This document shows, one piece after another, positions 41,483 through 50,469 of a DNA stretch of 61,738 nt. This DNA comes from an uncultured Collinsella sp. (GTDB taxonomy: Bacteria > Actinomycetota > Coriobacteriia > Coriobacteriales > Coriobacteriaceae). The position numbers and the translations under genes were made by a program. The first letter of the stretch is position 1; each line of letters opens with the position of its first letter. The DNA is taken from contig UQNU01000004.1 of NCBI GenBank assembly GCA_900542555.1, positions 1-61,738 on the forward strand. Direction: 5' to 3'. A model generated the notes under the pieces. That model made no database searches and was not told the DNA's origin. It saw only the letters and a list, made by a program, of their open reading frames with translations.

Positions 41483-42451
41483 ATGTCAACACTACTCGCC
41501 GATAAATACGAGACTCGCAAGGCCGAGGTCAATGCTCGCTTTGAGCAGCTTCGCGCTAACGAGGAGGAGCTCAACCGAATCTTTGTCAAAATCTACAACA
41601 TGGAAGGTGAGGTGCCCATCGAAGTCGAGGACAAGTACGTGTCGGTGGCGCGCATCTTTGATACCGTCGACGAGATCCCCGAGAGCTATAAGGGCAACAA
41701 GTATGTGCGCACCAAGCGCGACGAGATAACCTCGCTCATGAGCTATGCCGTGGGCTGCATGTTCGGCCGCTATTCGCTGGACGTGGACGGTCTGGTTCTG
41801 GCCGACCAGGGTGCCACGGTCTCTGACTATCTGGCCAAGATGCCCGATCCCGAGAATGTGACCTTTATGCCGGATAGCGACAACGTGCTGCCTATCACCG
41901 ATGACGAATACTTTGACGACGACATCGTGCGTTACTTTATCGACTTTGTGCGCACCGTGTATGGCGAGGAGACGCTCGAGCAGAACCTGGCCTTTATTGC
42001 CGAGGCGCGCGGCGGCAAGGGCACCTCGCGCGAGGTAATTCGCACCTACTTTTTGAAGGACTTCTTTAAGGACCACTGCCAGACTTATAAGAAGCGCCCT
42101 ATTTATTGGCTGTTCGATTCGGGCAAGAAGGGCGGCTTTAGGGCGTTGGTCTACATGCATCGCTATCGCCCTGATTTGTTGGCGCTGATTCGTACGGGTT
42201 ATATCCATCCTCAGCAAGAACGTTACCGCAATCGGCTGATGTGGATTGCCGACCAGATGGAGGTAAGCGACAGCCGTGATCGTGCTCGTCTTGCTAAGGA
42301 ACAAAAGCGCATAAGCGACCAAGCTGCCGAGCTCGTGAGCTACGAGGAGAAGGTCCATCACCTTGCAGACCAAATGATTGAGATCGATTTGGATGACGGC
42401 GTTAAGGTTAATTACGCCAAGTTTCAGGACGTCCTCGCCAAAATCAAATAG
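41483..42451 (+). CDS. pglX: PglX/BrxX, C-terminal part (detached by an insertion)
   Basis: About 322 residues that complete PglX: YETRKAEVNARFEQLRANEEELNRIFVKIYNMEGEVP, then the family hallmark ISSLMSYAVGCMFGRYSLD-type stretch (SYAVGCMFGRYSLDVDGLVL), a RYFIDFVRTVYG segment, and YKKRPIYWLFDSGKKGGF. The frame is open from TTG 41435, reading PLLELNFGSFG before Met; that PLL echoes HPLL at the end of the N-terminal part, marking the joint. ATG 41483 lacks a clear ribosome site. Joined directly, the two parts would give about 1,170 residues, normal PglX size. The base composition returns to that of the operon. Confidence 0.85.
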   Translation: MSTLLADKYETRKAEVNARFEQLRANEEELNRIFVKIYNMEGEVPIEVEDKYVSVARIFDTVDEIPESYKGNKYVRTKRDEITSLMSYAVGCMFGRYSLDVDGLVLADQGATVSDYLAKMPDPENVTFMPDSDNVLPITDDEYFDDDIVRYFIDFVRTVYGEETLEQNLAFIAEARGGKGTSREVIRTYFLKDFFKDHCQTYKKRPIYWLFDSGKKGGFRALVYMHRYRPDLLALIRTGYIHPQQERYRNRLMWIADQMEVSDSRDRARLAKEQKRISDQAAELVSYEEKVHHLADQMIEIDLDDGVKVNYAKFQDVLAKIK

Positions 42452-42483
42452 CTGTCTGTGTGCTAGAAGTTGAAAGAGCCGCT

Positions 42484-44439
42484 ATGGGAGCATTGGTAAA
42501 CAACAATCAGATCATTCGAATCGATAGCAATCTTCTGCTCGATCCAACCATGTGCGATGCGTACATGGACGGCGCCTACCTATGTTTGACCCCCAATGAG
42601 TTCAACATCTTGTTTTGTATGGCTCAAAAACCGGGTCATGCATTTTCTCGCCAAGAGCTGTTTGTTGCGGCATTTGGCCACGATGACCCTAAGTCGCATC
42701 GAGTGCTCGATAGCCATATCAAGAACATTCGCAAGAAACTGAAAGAAGATGCCCGCAACGCTCGTTGGCTTAAGGGCGTTCACGGTTATGGCTATCGTCT
42801 CGATTTTGCTCCGGGATTTGAGCCTGAGACGAGTGTTGGTGAGGGCGGGCGTGTATTTCGTTCTGCGCATGGCGACCGTGTGCTTGTCGTTGATTCTGAG
42901 AACCGTATTGTTCAGCTCGATGGCGAGGAGCTTGCGCTTACTCCGAATGAGTATAGCGTTTTGAATGCATTTACAACCAGGCCAGGCGTTGAGGTTTCAA
43001 ACGAGGAACTGTCGCAGATTTCTATGGGCATTGGCTTTGCTGAGTCGAAGAGGGCTCTTGCAACACATGTCAAAAACCTCCGCAAGAAGCTGGGGGAGGA
43101 GATAAAGAATCCTCTTTGGATCGCAACGGTGTACGGGTTTGGGTATCGGTTTTTGGGTGCCGAAGAAACTCCCGAGCCGCATGAAGAGCAAATACTAGAT
43201 GACTCCCTAGTCGAGCTCTCCGAACAGCTGCAAATGGCATTTGATACAACGTCCGGTTCCATTCTTTTATGGCATGACGTTGGCGGTGCATACGCGGATG
43301 TTGTTGAGCGGCTATTTTTGCCCGACGATGTTGTGTTGATTCGCGAGGATGTGGCCGGCAAATTCGATACGATTCGAGCTATTAACGAACTCGGCTTCGA
43401 TGAACGAGCGCTGTTCTATCGGTCATCACCGTGCGTTGTCGATGCAAATGACTGGTTTGCAGACGTTGAAGCAAGTGCCGAGAGCTTTGTCCCCGAGACG
43501 CAAAGTGATCCGGTCGAAGCCCGAGAAAACGTTATTGAAGATGATGAATGCGGACCGGCCGCGGCAGCTCCGCGCGTTGCTGTGGCTGAAGACGTACATC
43601 CTCGGCCGTTCCACGGCGAGCGTGTTGATACCGGATCTGAAGGCGTCATGGCCAGTGAGCCAACTCTTCCCAAGCTTGATGAGGATTGGTACCTGCTTTC
43701 CCAGTTTGCGGAGCTGGCGGGATGCTCGCCCGACGAAACGCTCAGGCTGGAATTGTTTGCCTATCAAACGGGGTTCACGCTTTACGCTGACTGCGCCTGC
43801 AGAGGTAGGGGTGTAAGCCAGACAGATTTCTACCTGTCTTTGATGCACGGAGCCATCGTCGAGCACGATAGCCTGCCTCAATCCATGTTGAACTGTATGT
43901 CCTTTAAAAACATGGTCTATCGAGCCATTAGGTCTGGCGACTTGCTTGACTACGATGAGTCGAGCTGGATTACGCGCGACGGCCTTGATGAGCTTGATAT
44001 GAGGGATGCCGATTTGCGCAGCTTTGCATTGGATGCCATCGAGCGTGGCGCTGATGACGACACGCCGTACTTTACCGTGCCGTGGCTCAGGCGCTGCGCA
44101 TCCGATTTGCCCTTACTTGAGTACGGTCTATCCGATGCGTTTTACGAAAGCGTGCTCCTGTCGCAGGAGGACCTGCTGGGGCACGGAAACCTTGTGGGCA
44201 TTAAGCTCTTTGCGCCACGCGGCCACCCCATGAAGGGCCGTGATTTTATCCAGGCGGTGGTGGCGCGCGAGATATCGATCGATATCGACGATCTTGTCGA
44301 TTTGCTTTCGGAAGAGTACGGCATAGTGGTTCCGCGTGCGCAGCTCATTCAGATAATCCGTAAGTCGGACTTGTTTTATTCGAGTGCCAGCGAGCGAGTA
44401 TTTGTTAGTCATGACCAGTTTGTACTAGAAGTGGAGTAA
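42484..44439 (+). CDS. Tandem OmpR-type winged-helix protein fused to a PglZ-N-like domain
   Basis: A 651-residue protein I cannot match to a named BREX component. Residues ~10-105 and ~130-230 are two OmpR/PhoB-type effector domains (LCLTPNEFNILF...VLDSHIKNIRKKL...GVHGYGYRL and LALTPNEYSVLN...LATHVKNLRKKL...VYGFGYRF), with no receiver. Residues ~250-340 (ILLWHDVGGAYADVVERLFL, VLIREDVAGKFDTIRAINEL, LFYRSS, DWFADVEA) align with the N-terminus of the PglZ encoded downstream (IVVWHDPSGEFEDVLADLEL, RFAIKRKLN, LIYRRC, DWLADVEA). The last 250 residues are unrecognised and contain winged-helix-like pieces. Start ATG 42484 (GAAAGAG). It suggests a DNA-binding protein docking where PglZ docks, perhaps also the operon regulator. 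Confidence 0.75.
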   Translation: MGALVNNNQIIRIDSNLLLDPTMCDAYMDGAYLCLTPNEFNILFCMAQKPGHAFSRQELFVAAFGHDDPKSHRVLDSHIKNIRKKLKEDARNARWLKGVHGYGYRLDFAPGFEPETSVGEGGRVFRSAHGDRVLVVDSENRIVQLDGEELALTPNEYSVLNAFTTRPGVEVSNEELSQISMGIGFAESKRALATHVKNLRKKLGEEIKNPLWIATVYGFGYRFLGAEETPEPHEEQILDDSLVELSEQLQMAFDTTSGSILLWHDVGGAYADVVERLFLPDDVVLIREDVAGKFDTIRAINELGFDERALFYRSSPCVVDANDWFADVEASAESFVPETQSDPVEARENVIEDDECGPAAAAPRVAVAEDVHPRPFHGERVDTGSEGVMASEPTLPKLDEDWYLLSQFAELAGCSPDETLRLELFAYQTGFTLYADCACRGRGVSQTDFYLSLMHGAIVEHDSLPQSMLNCMSFKNMVYRAIRSGDLLDYDESSWITRDGLDELDMRDADLRSFALDAIERGADDDTPYFTVPWLRRCASDLPLLEYGLSDAFYESVLLSQEDLLGHGNLVGIKLFAPRGHPMKGRDFIQAVVAREISIDIDDLVDLLSEEYGIVVPRAQLIQIIRKSDLFYSSASERVFVSHDQFVLEVE

Positions 44440-44443
44440 GACA

Positions 44444-45667
44444 ATGGAAATGGAAAAGTTCATCAAGACAGGCATTGCCGAGGGCTGGGTTCGCAAAACC
44501 GGCAATAGCGAGCGCAAGTTTATTAACGGTCAGAACCAGGATTGTCCAATTTACGAGGTGCGCGTCGATAAGTTGCATTTCAATGTGCAGAATGGACGAA
44601 TTGCTACCTTCATTTCGCGCTATCAGGCAGAGCATCCCGAGGGCCTGCCTCAGGATCAAGAGGAGCTCGATAATCTCATTGCTGGTATGGTCGAGGCCGA
44701 TAACCCCAAGCATCTTAAGACGACTATGTTGGATATTAAAAACAAGGGCCAACAACAATCTGCGATCATTTTGACCAACGGCGTTGTCATTGACGGTAAC
44801 CGTCGTTTTACCTGCTTGCGTAAGTTGTCTGCTGCCGAGAACACCCTTCGCATGCTGCGCTGTTGCGTGTTCTCCGATAACTATGACGAAAATGCTATTA
44901 AGGGCCTTGAGCTCGAGATTCAGCTGGGCGAGGACACCAAACAGGAATATGATGCCATCTCTCGTCTGGTCGATATCGATAGGTGGGTCAATGAAGGGCG
45001 TATGACGGCAGAAGAATATGCCAAGCATGCCAATATGAAGCAGAGCGAAATGAAGAACAGTCTCGCTCAAATCGATATGTTGAAAGATTTTCTTGAGTTC
45101 TGCGAGGCTCCCGGTGCATTTCATATTGCCCAGGACCTTAAGTTGCAAGGCCCTATCGAGTCGCTTACGACCAGGCTTGGTAAGGTCAAGAACAAGGACG
45201 ATCGAGAAGAGATTAAAAATGCCGTGTTTGCAAATTTGTTGTGTCAGACGCTCGGTGACCGCACTCGTGAGGTGCGCGAGTTTATCGATAATTTGATTGA
45301 TGACGACAAGCTGCGCGAAGAGCAGCTGGATTATACCGTTGAGGTTTTGGAAAGGCTTGAGGAGAAGCCTGACGACGTGGTTGTCACTACGGAATATCTT
45401 CGCGATACGTTTGGCTCTGACACGCGTTTGAAAGAGGGGATGAAGGCGTCTAGAACCGTTGCCCGCACGAAGGCCGGCAATCGTAACATCAAAAACGGAC
45501 AAGTGCGCGCCGTCCGCAACGCACTCTCGAATGTTGGCGAAGTTGACGTGGAAATATTGCACAAACTGGAGCCCGAACAACTCGCCAATATGCAGGATGG
45601 CCTGCAGTCTCTTCTTGAGAAAGCCCAGGAAGTTCTCGATGCCGTCCAAAAGACTCTAGAGGGCTAA
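44444..45667 (+). CDS. ParB/Srx-fold protein of the BREX operon
   Basis: 407 residues. The N-terminal half has a ParB-like domain: YEVRVDKLHFNVQNGRIATFI (target-setting strand), KGQQQSAIILTNGVVIDGNRRFTCLRKL, where DGNRR corresponds to the ParB GxRR nucleotide-binding box. A helical middle (EEYAKHANMKQSEMKNSLAQIDML) resembles the ParB HTH, and the C-terminus is a charged coiled coil. ParB-type domains bind CTP or, in relatives, ATP. It starts four bases after the previous gene and ends three bases before the helicase, so all three are one coupled unit. It is not a standard BREX gene. Confidence 0.78.
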   Translation: MEMEKFIKTGIAEGWVRKTGNSERKFINGQNQDCPIYEVRVDKLHFNVQNGRIATFISRYQAEHPEGLPQDQEELDNLIAGMVEADNPKHLKTTMLDIKNKGQQQSAIILTNGVVIDGNRRFTCLRKLSAAENTLRMLRCCVFSDNYDENAIKGLELEIQLGEDTKQEYDAISRLVDIDRWVNEGRMTAEEYAKHANMKQSEMKNSLAQIDMLKDFLEFCEAPGAFHIAQDLKLQGPIESLTTRLGKVKNKDDREEIKNAVFANLLCQTLGDRTREVREFIDNLIDDDKLREEQLDYTVEVLERLEEKPDDVVVTTEYLRDTFGSDTRLKEGMKASRTVARTKAGNRNIKNGQVRAVRNALSNVGEVDVEILHKLEPEQLANMQDGLQSLLEKAQEVLDAVQKTLEG

Positions 45668-45670
45668 GCA

Positions 45671-47548
45671 ATGCGCCTGTATCAGCGAAACGGACAAATC
45701 TATCTTGATCCCGAGCCTCTCGATGCCGACTCTCTGCGTCGCAATGCTCGCTTTAAGATGACCTGCAGGGCATACGTCAGATGTGTCGTTAAGGGCCATA
45801 TTTTGCTCGAAGAGATCGGCAACTATACGGAGTTCGAAAAGATTGTTGGCAAGCTATCGAAGGTTGCCAGCCGTCTTGGTGTGGCGCTATCGGTGGATGA
45901 GGACCTTCAGGACGGCTTTACGCAGATTCGCGAACTTGCCGAGCAACGTTCGCATTTGGGAAACGAGATCAAGCGCGGCGACCACAAACACGATGCCCAT
46001 CTCGCAGAGTTCTCGGAGGTCGTCGATGCCGCCATGGCGCGTCCACTTAAGGATCGCCAGATGCGCGACGCGTTTTTCTTGGCAACGATGGGACGTGCAG
46101 GCAATTTCTCGGTGCCGGGGTCGGGTAAAACGGCGACCGTTCTTGGTGCGTTTGCCTTTTTGGCGCAGCGCGGCATGGTCGATCGCATTATGGTCGTGTG
46201 CCCAAAAAACGCATTTGATTCCTGGGCGACGGAGTGGAGGCTCTGCTTTGGCGATAAGTGGCCACTCAACTTGTTTACAACGCAAGACGATGCTTACCGA
46301 AAGCTTGGTAAGTCTGACCGTCGGAGCTATATTCGCGCTCGTGTGGGCGGTTGCAATCTGCTGCTTGTGAATTACGAGGCGGCTATTGGTGTTGCCGAGG
46401 AACTCAGTAAGGTCGCTGGAGAGCGTACGCTTTTGGTGTTCGACGAAATCCATCGCGTTAAGCGCGTTGGTGGAAAGCAAGCTAACGCGGCTCTCGTGGT
46501 TTCCAAGAGTGCTCCCTATACGTTTGCCCTGACGGGCACGCCAATTCCTAACGGATATATCGACATTTACAATATGTTGCACATTCTGTATCCGCGGGAG
46601 TATGACAACTTCTTTGGCTTTGAGAAAAGCGAGCTCAAAAATGCCGAGGACTCGGACATTGAGCTCGTGAACAACAAGTTGCAGCCGTTTTATTGCCGTA
46701 CGACCAAGGATGACCTAGGCGTCCCGAGGGCTGAGCCCGACGAGCTTATCAAGGTGTCGTCTGGCGAGCGTACGAATCTGCTGCTCGGCGTTATTAAAAA
46801 CCGTTACCGTCGCAACAAACTGACCTTGATGCTGCGTGTGCTGCAGATGGAAAACGATCCGATTGACCTGCTCGAAACGCTTAATCCCGAAGACTATCGT
46901 TGGATTATCGAAGAAGACGAGGAGACCGGCGAGGTCGATGCCGTCGACTACTCCGATAAGATTGTGGGCATGATTCGATCTGCCGGCGCATCGAGCAAAC
47001 GTGCTCGTTGCTGCTCTCTGATTGGCGACTTGGTGGCACAGGGACGCTCGGTTATCGTTTGGTGCATTTTCATCAAGAGCATGTCCGATCTTCAGCGCGG
47101 TCTGGCTGATATGGGGATTGAGGCGCGTACGATTAACGGTCAGGATGACCTTGTCTGTCGTTCGGCAGACCTGGATGACTTTAGGGCTGGCAAGTTTCCC
47201 GTACTCATTACCAATCCTCATACGCTTGCCGAGTCCGTCTCGCTGCATTCGATTTGTCACGATGCCGTGTACTACGAGTACAGCTTTAACCTGGTCCATT
47301 TGCTGCAGTCCCGCGATCGAATCCACCGTTTGGGCCTGCCACAAGATCAGCAGACAAGGTACTACTACCTTTCGGAAGATTATGACCTTGGAAGGCCCGA
47401 TCCGTGGTCGCTTGACGAGGAAATATATACTCGCCTGCGCGAAAAAGAGAACACCATGCTCAGGTGTATTGATTCCGAAATACTCGAGACGCAGCCCACC
47501 TCTCAAGAGGATTTGGATGCTATTTTCGCCGGTTTGTTTGATGACTAG
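45671..47548 (+). CDS. SNF2-family helicase/translocase of the BREX operon
   Basis: 625 residues, superfamily 2. Motif I is GSGKTATVLGAF (about residue 150, preceded by GNFSVP), motif II FDEIHRVK (about 257), motif III ALTGTPIPN, motif V ITNPHTLAESVSLH and motif VI LQSRDRIHRLG (about 547): SNF2-type order and spacing. The first ~120 residues are a separate unrecognised domain. It should translocate on double-stranded DNA. Helicases are part of BREX types 2/6 (BrxHI) and 3/5 (BrxHII), so BrxHII is the first comparison to make; here it is paired with a ParB-like protein. ATG 45671 is three bases after the previous stop. Confidence 0.85.
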   Translation: MRLYQRNGQIYLDPEPLDADSLRRNARFKMTCRAYVRCVVKGHILLEEIGNYTEFEKIVGKLSKVASRLGVALSVDEDLQDGFTQIRELAEQRSHLGNEIKRGDHKHDAHLAEFSEVVDAAMARPLKDRQMRDAFFLATMGRAGNFSVPGSGKTATVLGAFAFLAQRGMVDRIMVVCPKNAFDSWATEWRLCFGDKWPLNLFTTQDDAYRKLGKSDRRSYIRARVGGCNLLLVNYEAAIGVAEELSKVAGERTLLVFDEIHRVKRVGGKQANAALVVSKSAPYTFALTGTPIPNGYIDIYNMLHILYPREYDNFFGFEKSELKNAEDSDIELVNNKLQPFYCRTTKDDLGVPRAEPDELIKVSSGERTNLLLGVIKNRYRRNKLTLMLRVLQMENDPIDLLETLNPEDYRWIIEEDEETGEVDAVDYSDKIVGMIRSAGASSKRARCCSLIGDLVAQGRSVIVWCIFIKSMSDLQRGLADMGIEARTINGQDDLVCRSADLDDFRAGKFPVLITNPHTLAESVSLHSICHDAVYYEYSFNLVHLLQSRDRIHRLGLPQDQQTRYYYLSEDYDLGRPDPWSLDEEIYTRLREKENTMLRCIDSEILETQPTSQEDLDAIFAGLFDD

Positions 47549-47563
47549 TTTTGAGAGTTTGCC

Positions 47564-50185
47564 ATGAAGCTTGCAGATATTACATCCGAGCTGCTGCATT
47601 TGTTTGCAGGTCAGGACGCCGATTGCGGGGGCGCCATTGTTGTGTGGCATGATCCGTCCGGTGAATTTGAGGATGTGCTTGCAGATTTGGAGCTGCCGGG
47701 CGTCAGCGTTCTCGTTGATCGCGAGGGTGGTCGGTTTGCTATCAAGCGTAAGCTCAATGGTGACTTGGGCGGACGTAAGGTGCTCATATATCGTCGCTGC
47801 GCAGGGGAGCCGTCTGGCGATTGGCTGGCGGATGTTGAAGCGCGTTGTGTCCCGTTTGCTGCTGACTATGTTTCTGTGCAGCTACGCGAGATCGGCGCGG
47901 TTGATTCGTATGAGATGCGCGCGGCGCTTGAGTCCCATAAAGCCTTTTTTGCCAAGCGCCGCAACGTTATAAAGCTCAATAAGTTGCTACATTCATCGAG
48001 GGAAGTCGCTGTTGAGACCGTCGATGAGCTTGAGCTTGGCATTTTGGCTGCCTGCTTGGGTGCCAGCGAGCTCGATCCCGCGGCAATCGTATCGGGCTAT
48101 TTGGCACTCCTGCACGAGGGCAATGCTGATCAGGTGGTTGTCCTACTTGCTGAATATGAGATGAATGGCTATTTCTGCGAGCTCATTCGTCATTGGTGTA
48201 GTTTTGAGGGGAACGCGCTTGAGCTATCTCGTGTTCCCGAGTTGTTGGTCCACGTGTTGCTCACCGCCTGCTCGCGGTCAATGACGGGTGGATGTCTGGA
48301 CGCGCTGTCGGGACGTTTCTCTTCCCAGGCTGTTCATGCCGCGTTCTGCCGCGCATGCGTTGATTATTGGGTTCGTGGCGGTAATCGTCTATTGCTGTTG
48401 AGTATGACAACGGCGGTTGAGCGTGAGCTTGAGCTTGGAAAGATGCTTGCTGACGTTGGTCTTGACTGTATTGCAGGAGCCGACGTCTTTCCCTGCATCG
48501 ATGCCACCATTCTGCGCATGCTGTTTGAGCGGGTGCGTCTGTCTGTGGATGCTGCTGATGAGGTTTTGTCGGTCGTCGCCTCTCGTCGCGGATTGCTCTG
48601 GTATGAGGAACTTGCCTGCTATTATCGCGGTGTTTCGGCTGCAGCTCATATGCAGCGTTTTTATCGCGACCATGTAGAAGGTTTTGCGGGCATGGGGGCT
48701 TTGGCCCTTTGGGGTTCTTATGCCAGCGATTTCTATCGCATGGACGCTTGGTACCGTGAGCTGGTGACGGAGTTCGCCGGTGCCTTTAGAGCGGGGGAGT
48801 ACGAACTCGATGAAGACTTCCGGGCCTGCTTTGAGTCGATGGAAGCTTTGTATAAAGGCTGGTTTCTTAAGGAGCTCTCTCGCCGTTGGGCAAGCGCATC
48901 GGGCGACGCATTGGGCTTGCAGGGATATGTGAAAGGTATTCCGCGTCAGGTTGATTTTGATCTGAGCTACGTTGAGCCCGCGAATCGCCGCGGAAAGCGT
49001 ATTTGGGTCATCGTATCTGATGCTTTGCGCTATGAGGTTGCTGCAGAGCTCGCCGAGCGGCTTGAGCCCGAGACAAAGGGTCGGTGCGAGCTTGGCGCCG
49101 TGCAAGGCGTGTTTCCTTCGATAACCAGATGCGGTATGGCCGCCTTGTTGCCTCATGGAACGATGCGTTACGAGGCATGCGGAGAGGCAGGATCGGGCTT
49201 TGGCGTGCTTGTTGATGGGGGGCGCGTCGATACTATCGAATCTCGCCAAAAGGTGATTGGCGAGCATTATGAGGGTGCTGTTGCGGTTCGCTATGACCGT
49301 TTTGTCGGCGAGATGGACCGTGCCGAACGCAAGAAAGCCGTAGGAGACGCGAATGTCGTCTACATCTATCACGATCTCATTGATGCCATTGGAGACAAGG
49401 CTGCAACCGAGCGCAGGGCGTTTCATGCCTGCGATGAAACAATTGACGAGTTATCGGTGCTGGTCAAGCTCATCGTGCGTGAGTTTATGTCGTCTCGAAT
49501 CGTCATTACGGCAGATCATGGGTTTCTGTACACCGCAGAGCCGCTTGCCGAATATGATCATACGAGTGTTGCAGACGTGGCGGGCGACGTCATTGAGGTT
49601 GGACGCCGCTGGGCTGTTGCCTCGAGCGATTCTGAGTCCGATACGCTGCTTAAGGTTGCTCTACCCGCTTCTGCTGGTAGCCTCGTGGGCTTTTCGCCAC
49701 GTGAATGCGTGCGTTTGCGACGTCCCGGCGGAGGCGAGAACTTTGTCCATGGCGGTATCTCATTGCAGGAGATGTGTGTGCCGGTTTTGACCTTTAGCAA
49801 TAAGCGCGCCGGAACGCGTGGCTTTGTCGCATCGAGCCCCGTTGGCTTGTCCCTCGTTACGCAACTTGAATCCATCTCGAATACATCTTTCTTCCTGGAG
49901 TTTCTGCAAGATGAGGTGGTGGCCGGCAAGATCCTTCCTGCGAACTATGAAGTGTTTGTTGTCGATCGTAGCGGAAACCCCGTAACCGACATTGCAAGAA
50001 TCGTAGCCGATTTGACTGAAGTCGATGCGAGGGCGCGCCGCTTTAAGGTAATGCTGACGGTGCGTCCAACTGTTGAACTTGATGAACGCGCGGAGTATGC
50101 ACTTTGCCTGAAAAACGCGGATAGCGGCGAAGAGCGTATTCTTCAGACGCTGCACTTCCATGTTTATCTGGGTCGTGAATGGTAA
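47564..50185 (+). CDS. pglZ: BREX alkaline-phosphatase-like protein PglZ
   Basis: 873 residues, signature gene of BREX. N-terminus GGAIVVWHDPSGEFEDVLADLELPGVSV; phosphatase core with VIVSDALRYEVA (metal-binding Asp, about residue 485), TRCGMAALLPH, VYIYHDLIDAIGD, IVITADHGFLYTAEP (about 646) and FVHGGISLQEMCVPVL (about 728). This is the long type-1 PglZ layout. PglZ proteins hydrolyse phosphodiesters in vitro in some cases and bind other BREX components. ATG 47564 follows TTTTGAGAGTTTGCC. It is the last recognisable BREX gene; brxL, which normally follows in type 1, is absent. Confidence 0.93.
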   Translation: MKLADITSELLHLFAGQDADCGGAIVVWHDPSGEFEDVLADLELPGVSVLVDREGGRFAIKRKLNGDLGGRKVLIYRRCAGEPSGDWLADVEARCVPFAADYVSVQLREIGAVDSYEMRAALESHKAFFAKRRNVIKLNKLLHSSREVAVETVDELELGILAACLGASELDPAAIVSGYLALLHEGNADQVVVLLAEYEMNGYFCELIRHWCSFEGNALELSRVPELLVHVLLTACSRSMTGGCLDALSGRFSSQAVHAAFCRACVDYWVRGGNRLLLLSMTTAVERELELGKMLADVGLDCIAGADVFPCIDATILRMLFERVRLSVDAADEVLSVVASRRGLLWYEELACYYRGVSAAAHMQRFYRDHVEGFAGMGALALWGSYASDFYRMDAWYRELVTEFAGAFRAGEYELDEDFRACFESMEALYKGWFLKELSRRWASASGDALGLQGYVKGIPRQVDFDLSYVEPANRRGKRIWVIVSDALRYEVAAELAERLEPETKGRCELGAVQGVFPSITRCGMAALLPHGTMRYEACGEAGSGFGVLVDGGRVDTIESRQKVIGEHYEGAVAVRYDRFVGEMDRAERKKAVGDANVVYIYHDLIDAIGDKAATERRAFHACDETIDELSVLVKLIVREFMSSRIVITADHGFLYTAEPLAEYDHTSVADVAGDVIEVGRRWAVASSDSESDTLLKVALPASAGSLVGFSPRECVRLRRPGGGENFVHGGISLQEMCVPVLTFSNKRAGTRGFVASSPVGLSLVTQLESISNTSFFLEFLQDEVVAGKILPANYEVFVVDRSGNPVTDIARIVADLTEVDARARRFKVMLTVRPTVELDERAEYALCLKNADSGEERILQTLHFHVYLGREW

Positions 50186-50212
50186 GCGGGGGCTGAATGG
50201 GGAGGTTTCACC

Positions 50213-50437
50213 ATGAAGATCGACGTTGATGTAGACCAGCTGCGCGAGAGCCTGCTCGACCGCGCGGGGAGTGCGGCTGGCGTGGGCTTTCCGGCCGCCA
50301 TGCTCGACGTAGCGGATATCGAGGATGAGTCGCCCCAAGAGCTCCTAGCCCGAGCCGAACGCGAAGGCCTCGACCTCTGCGACTTTGCCGTCGATGGTGA
50401 CGCGGACGATGACTACGGCGCAGACGAGGAATGGTAG
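50213..50437 (+). CDS. Small acidic protein of unknown function
   Basis: 74 residues, strongly acidic at the end (AVDGDADDDYGADEEW), beginning MKIDVDVDQLRESLLDRAGSAAG. No family recognised. The ATG has GGGGAGGTTTCACC. Codon use is high-GC like the flanking core genome rather than the BREX genes, so it is probably the first gene beyond the island although only 27 bases follow pglZ. Confidence 0.6.
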   Translation: MKIDVDVDQLRESLLDRAGSAAGVGFPAAMLDVADIEDESPQELLARAEREGLDLCDFAVDGDADDDYGADEEW

Positions 50438-50469
50438 CCGCGATTGAACTTCAACCCCATCCCTTCAAT

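Noticed and set aside
38261..42451. Type I restriction-modification methylase (HsdM/HsdS)
   Set aside because: Gene order with brxA, brxB, brxC and pglZ, the protein length and the AVGCMFGRYSLD stretch identify PglX; no hsdR or hsdS is nearby.
50213..50437. Small gene after pglZ as a truncated brxL
   Set aside because: It has neither the Lon-like protease nor ATPase motifs of BrxL, and its codon use resembles the core genome.
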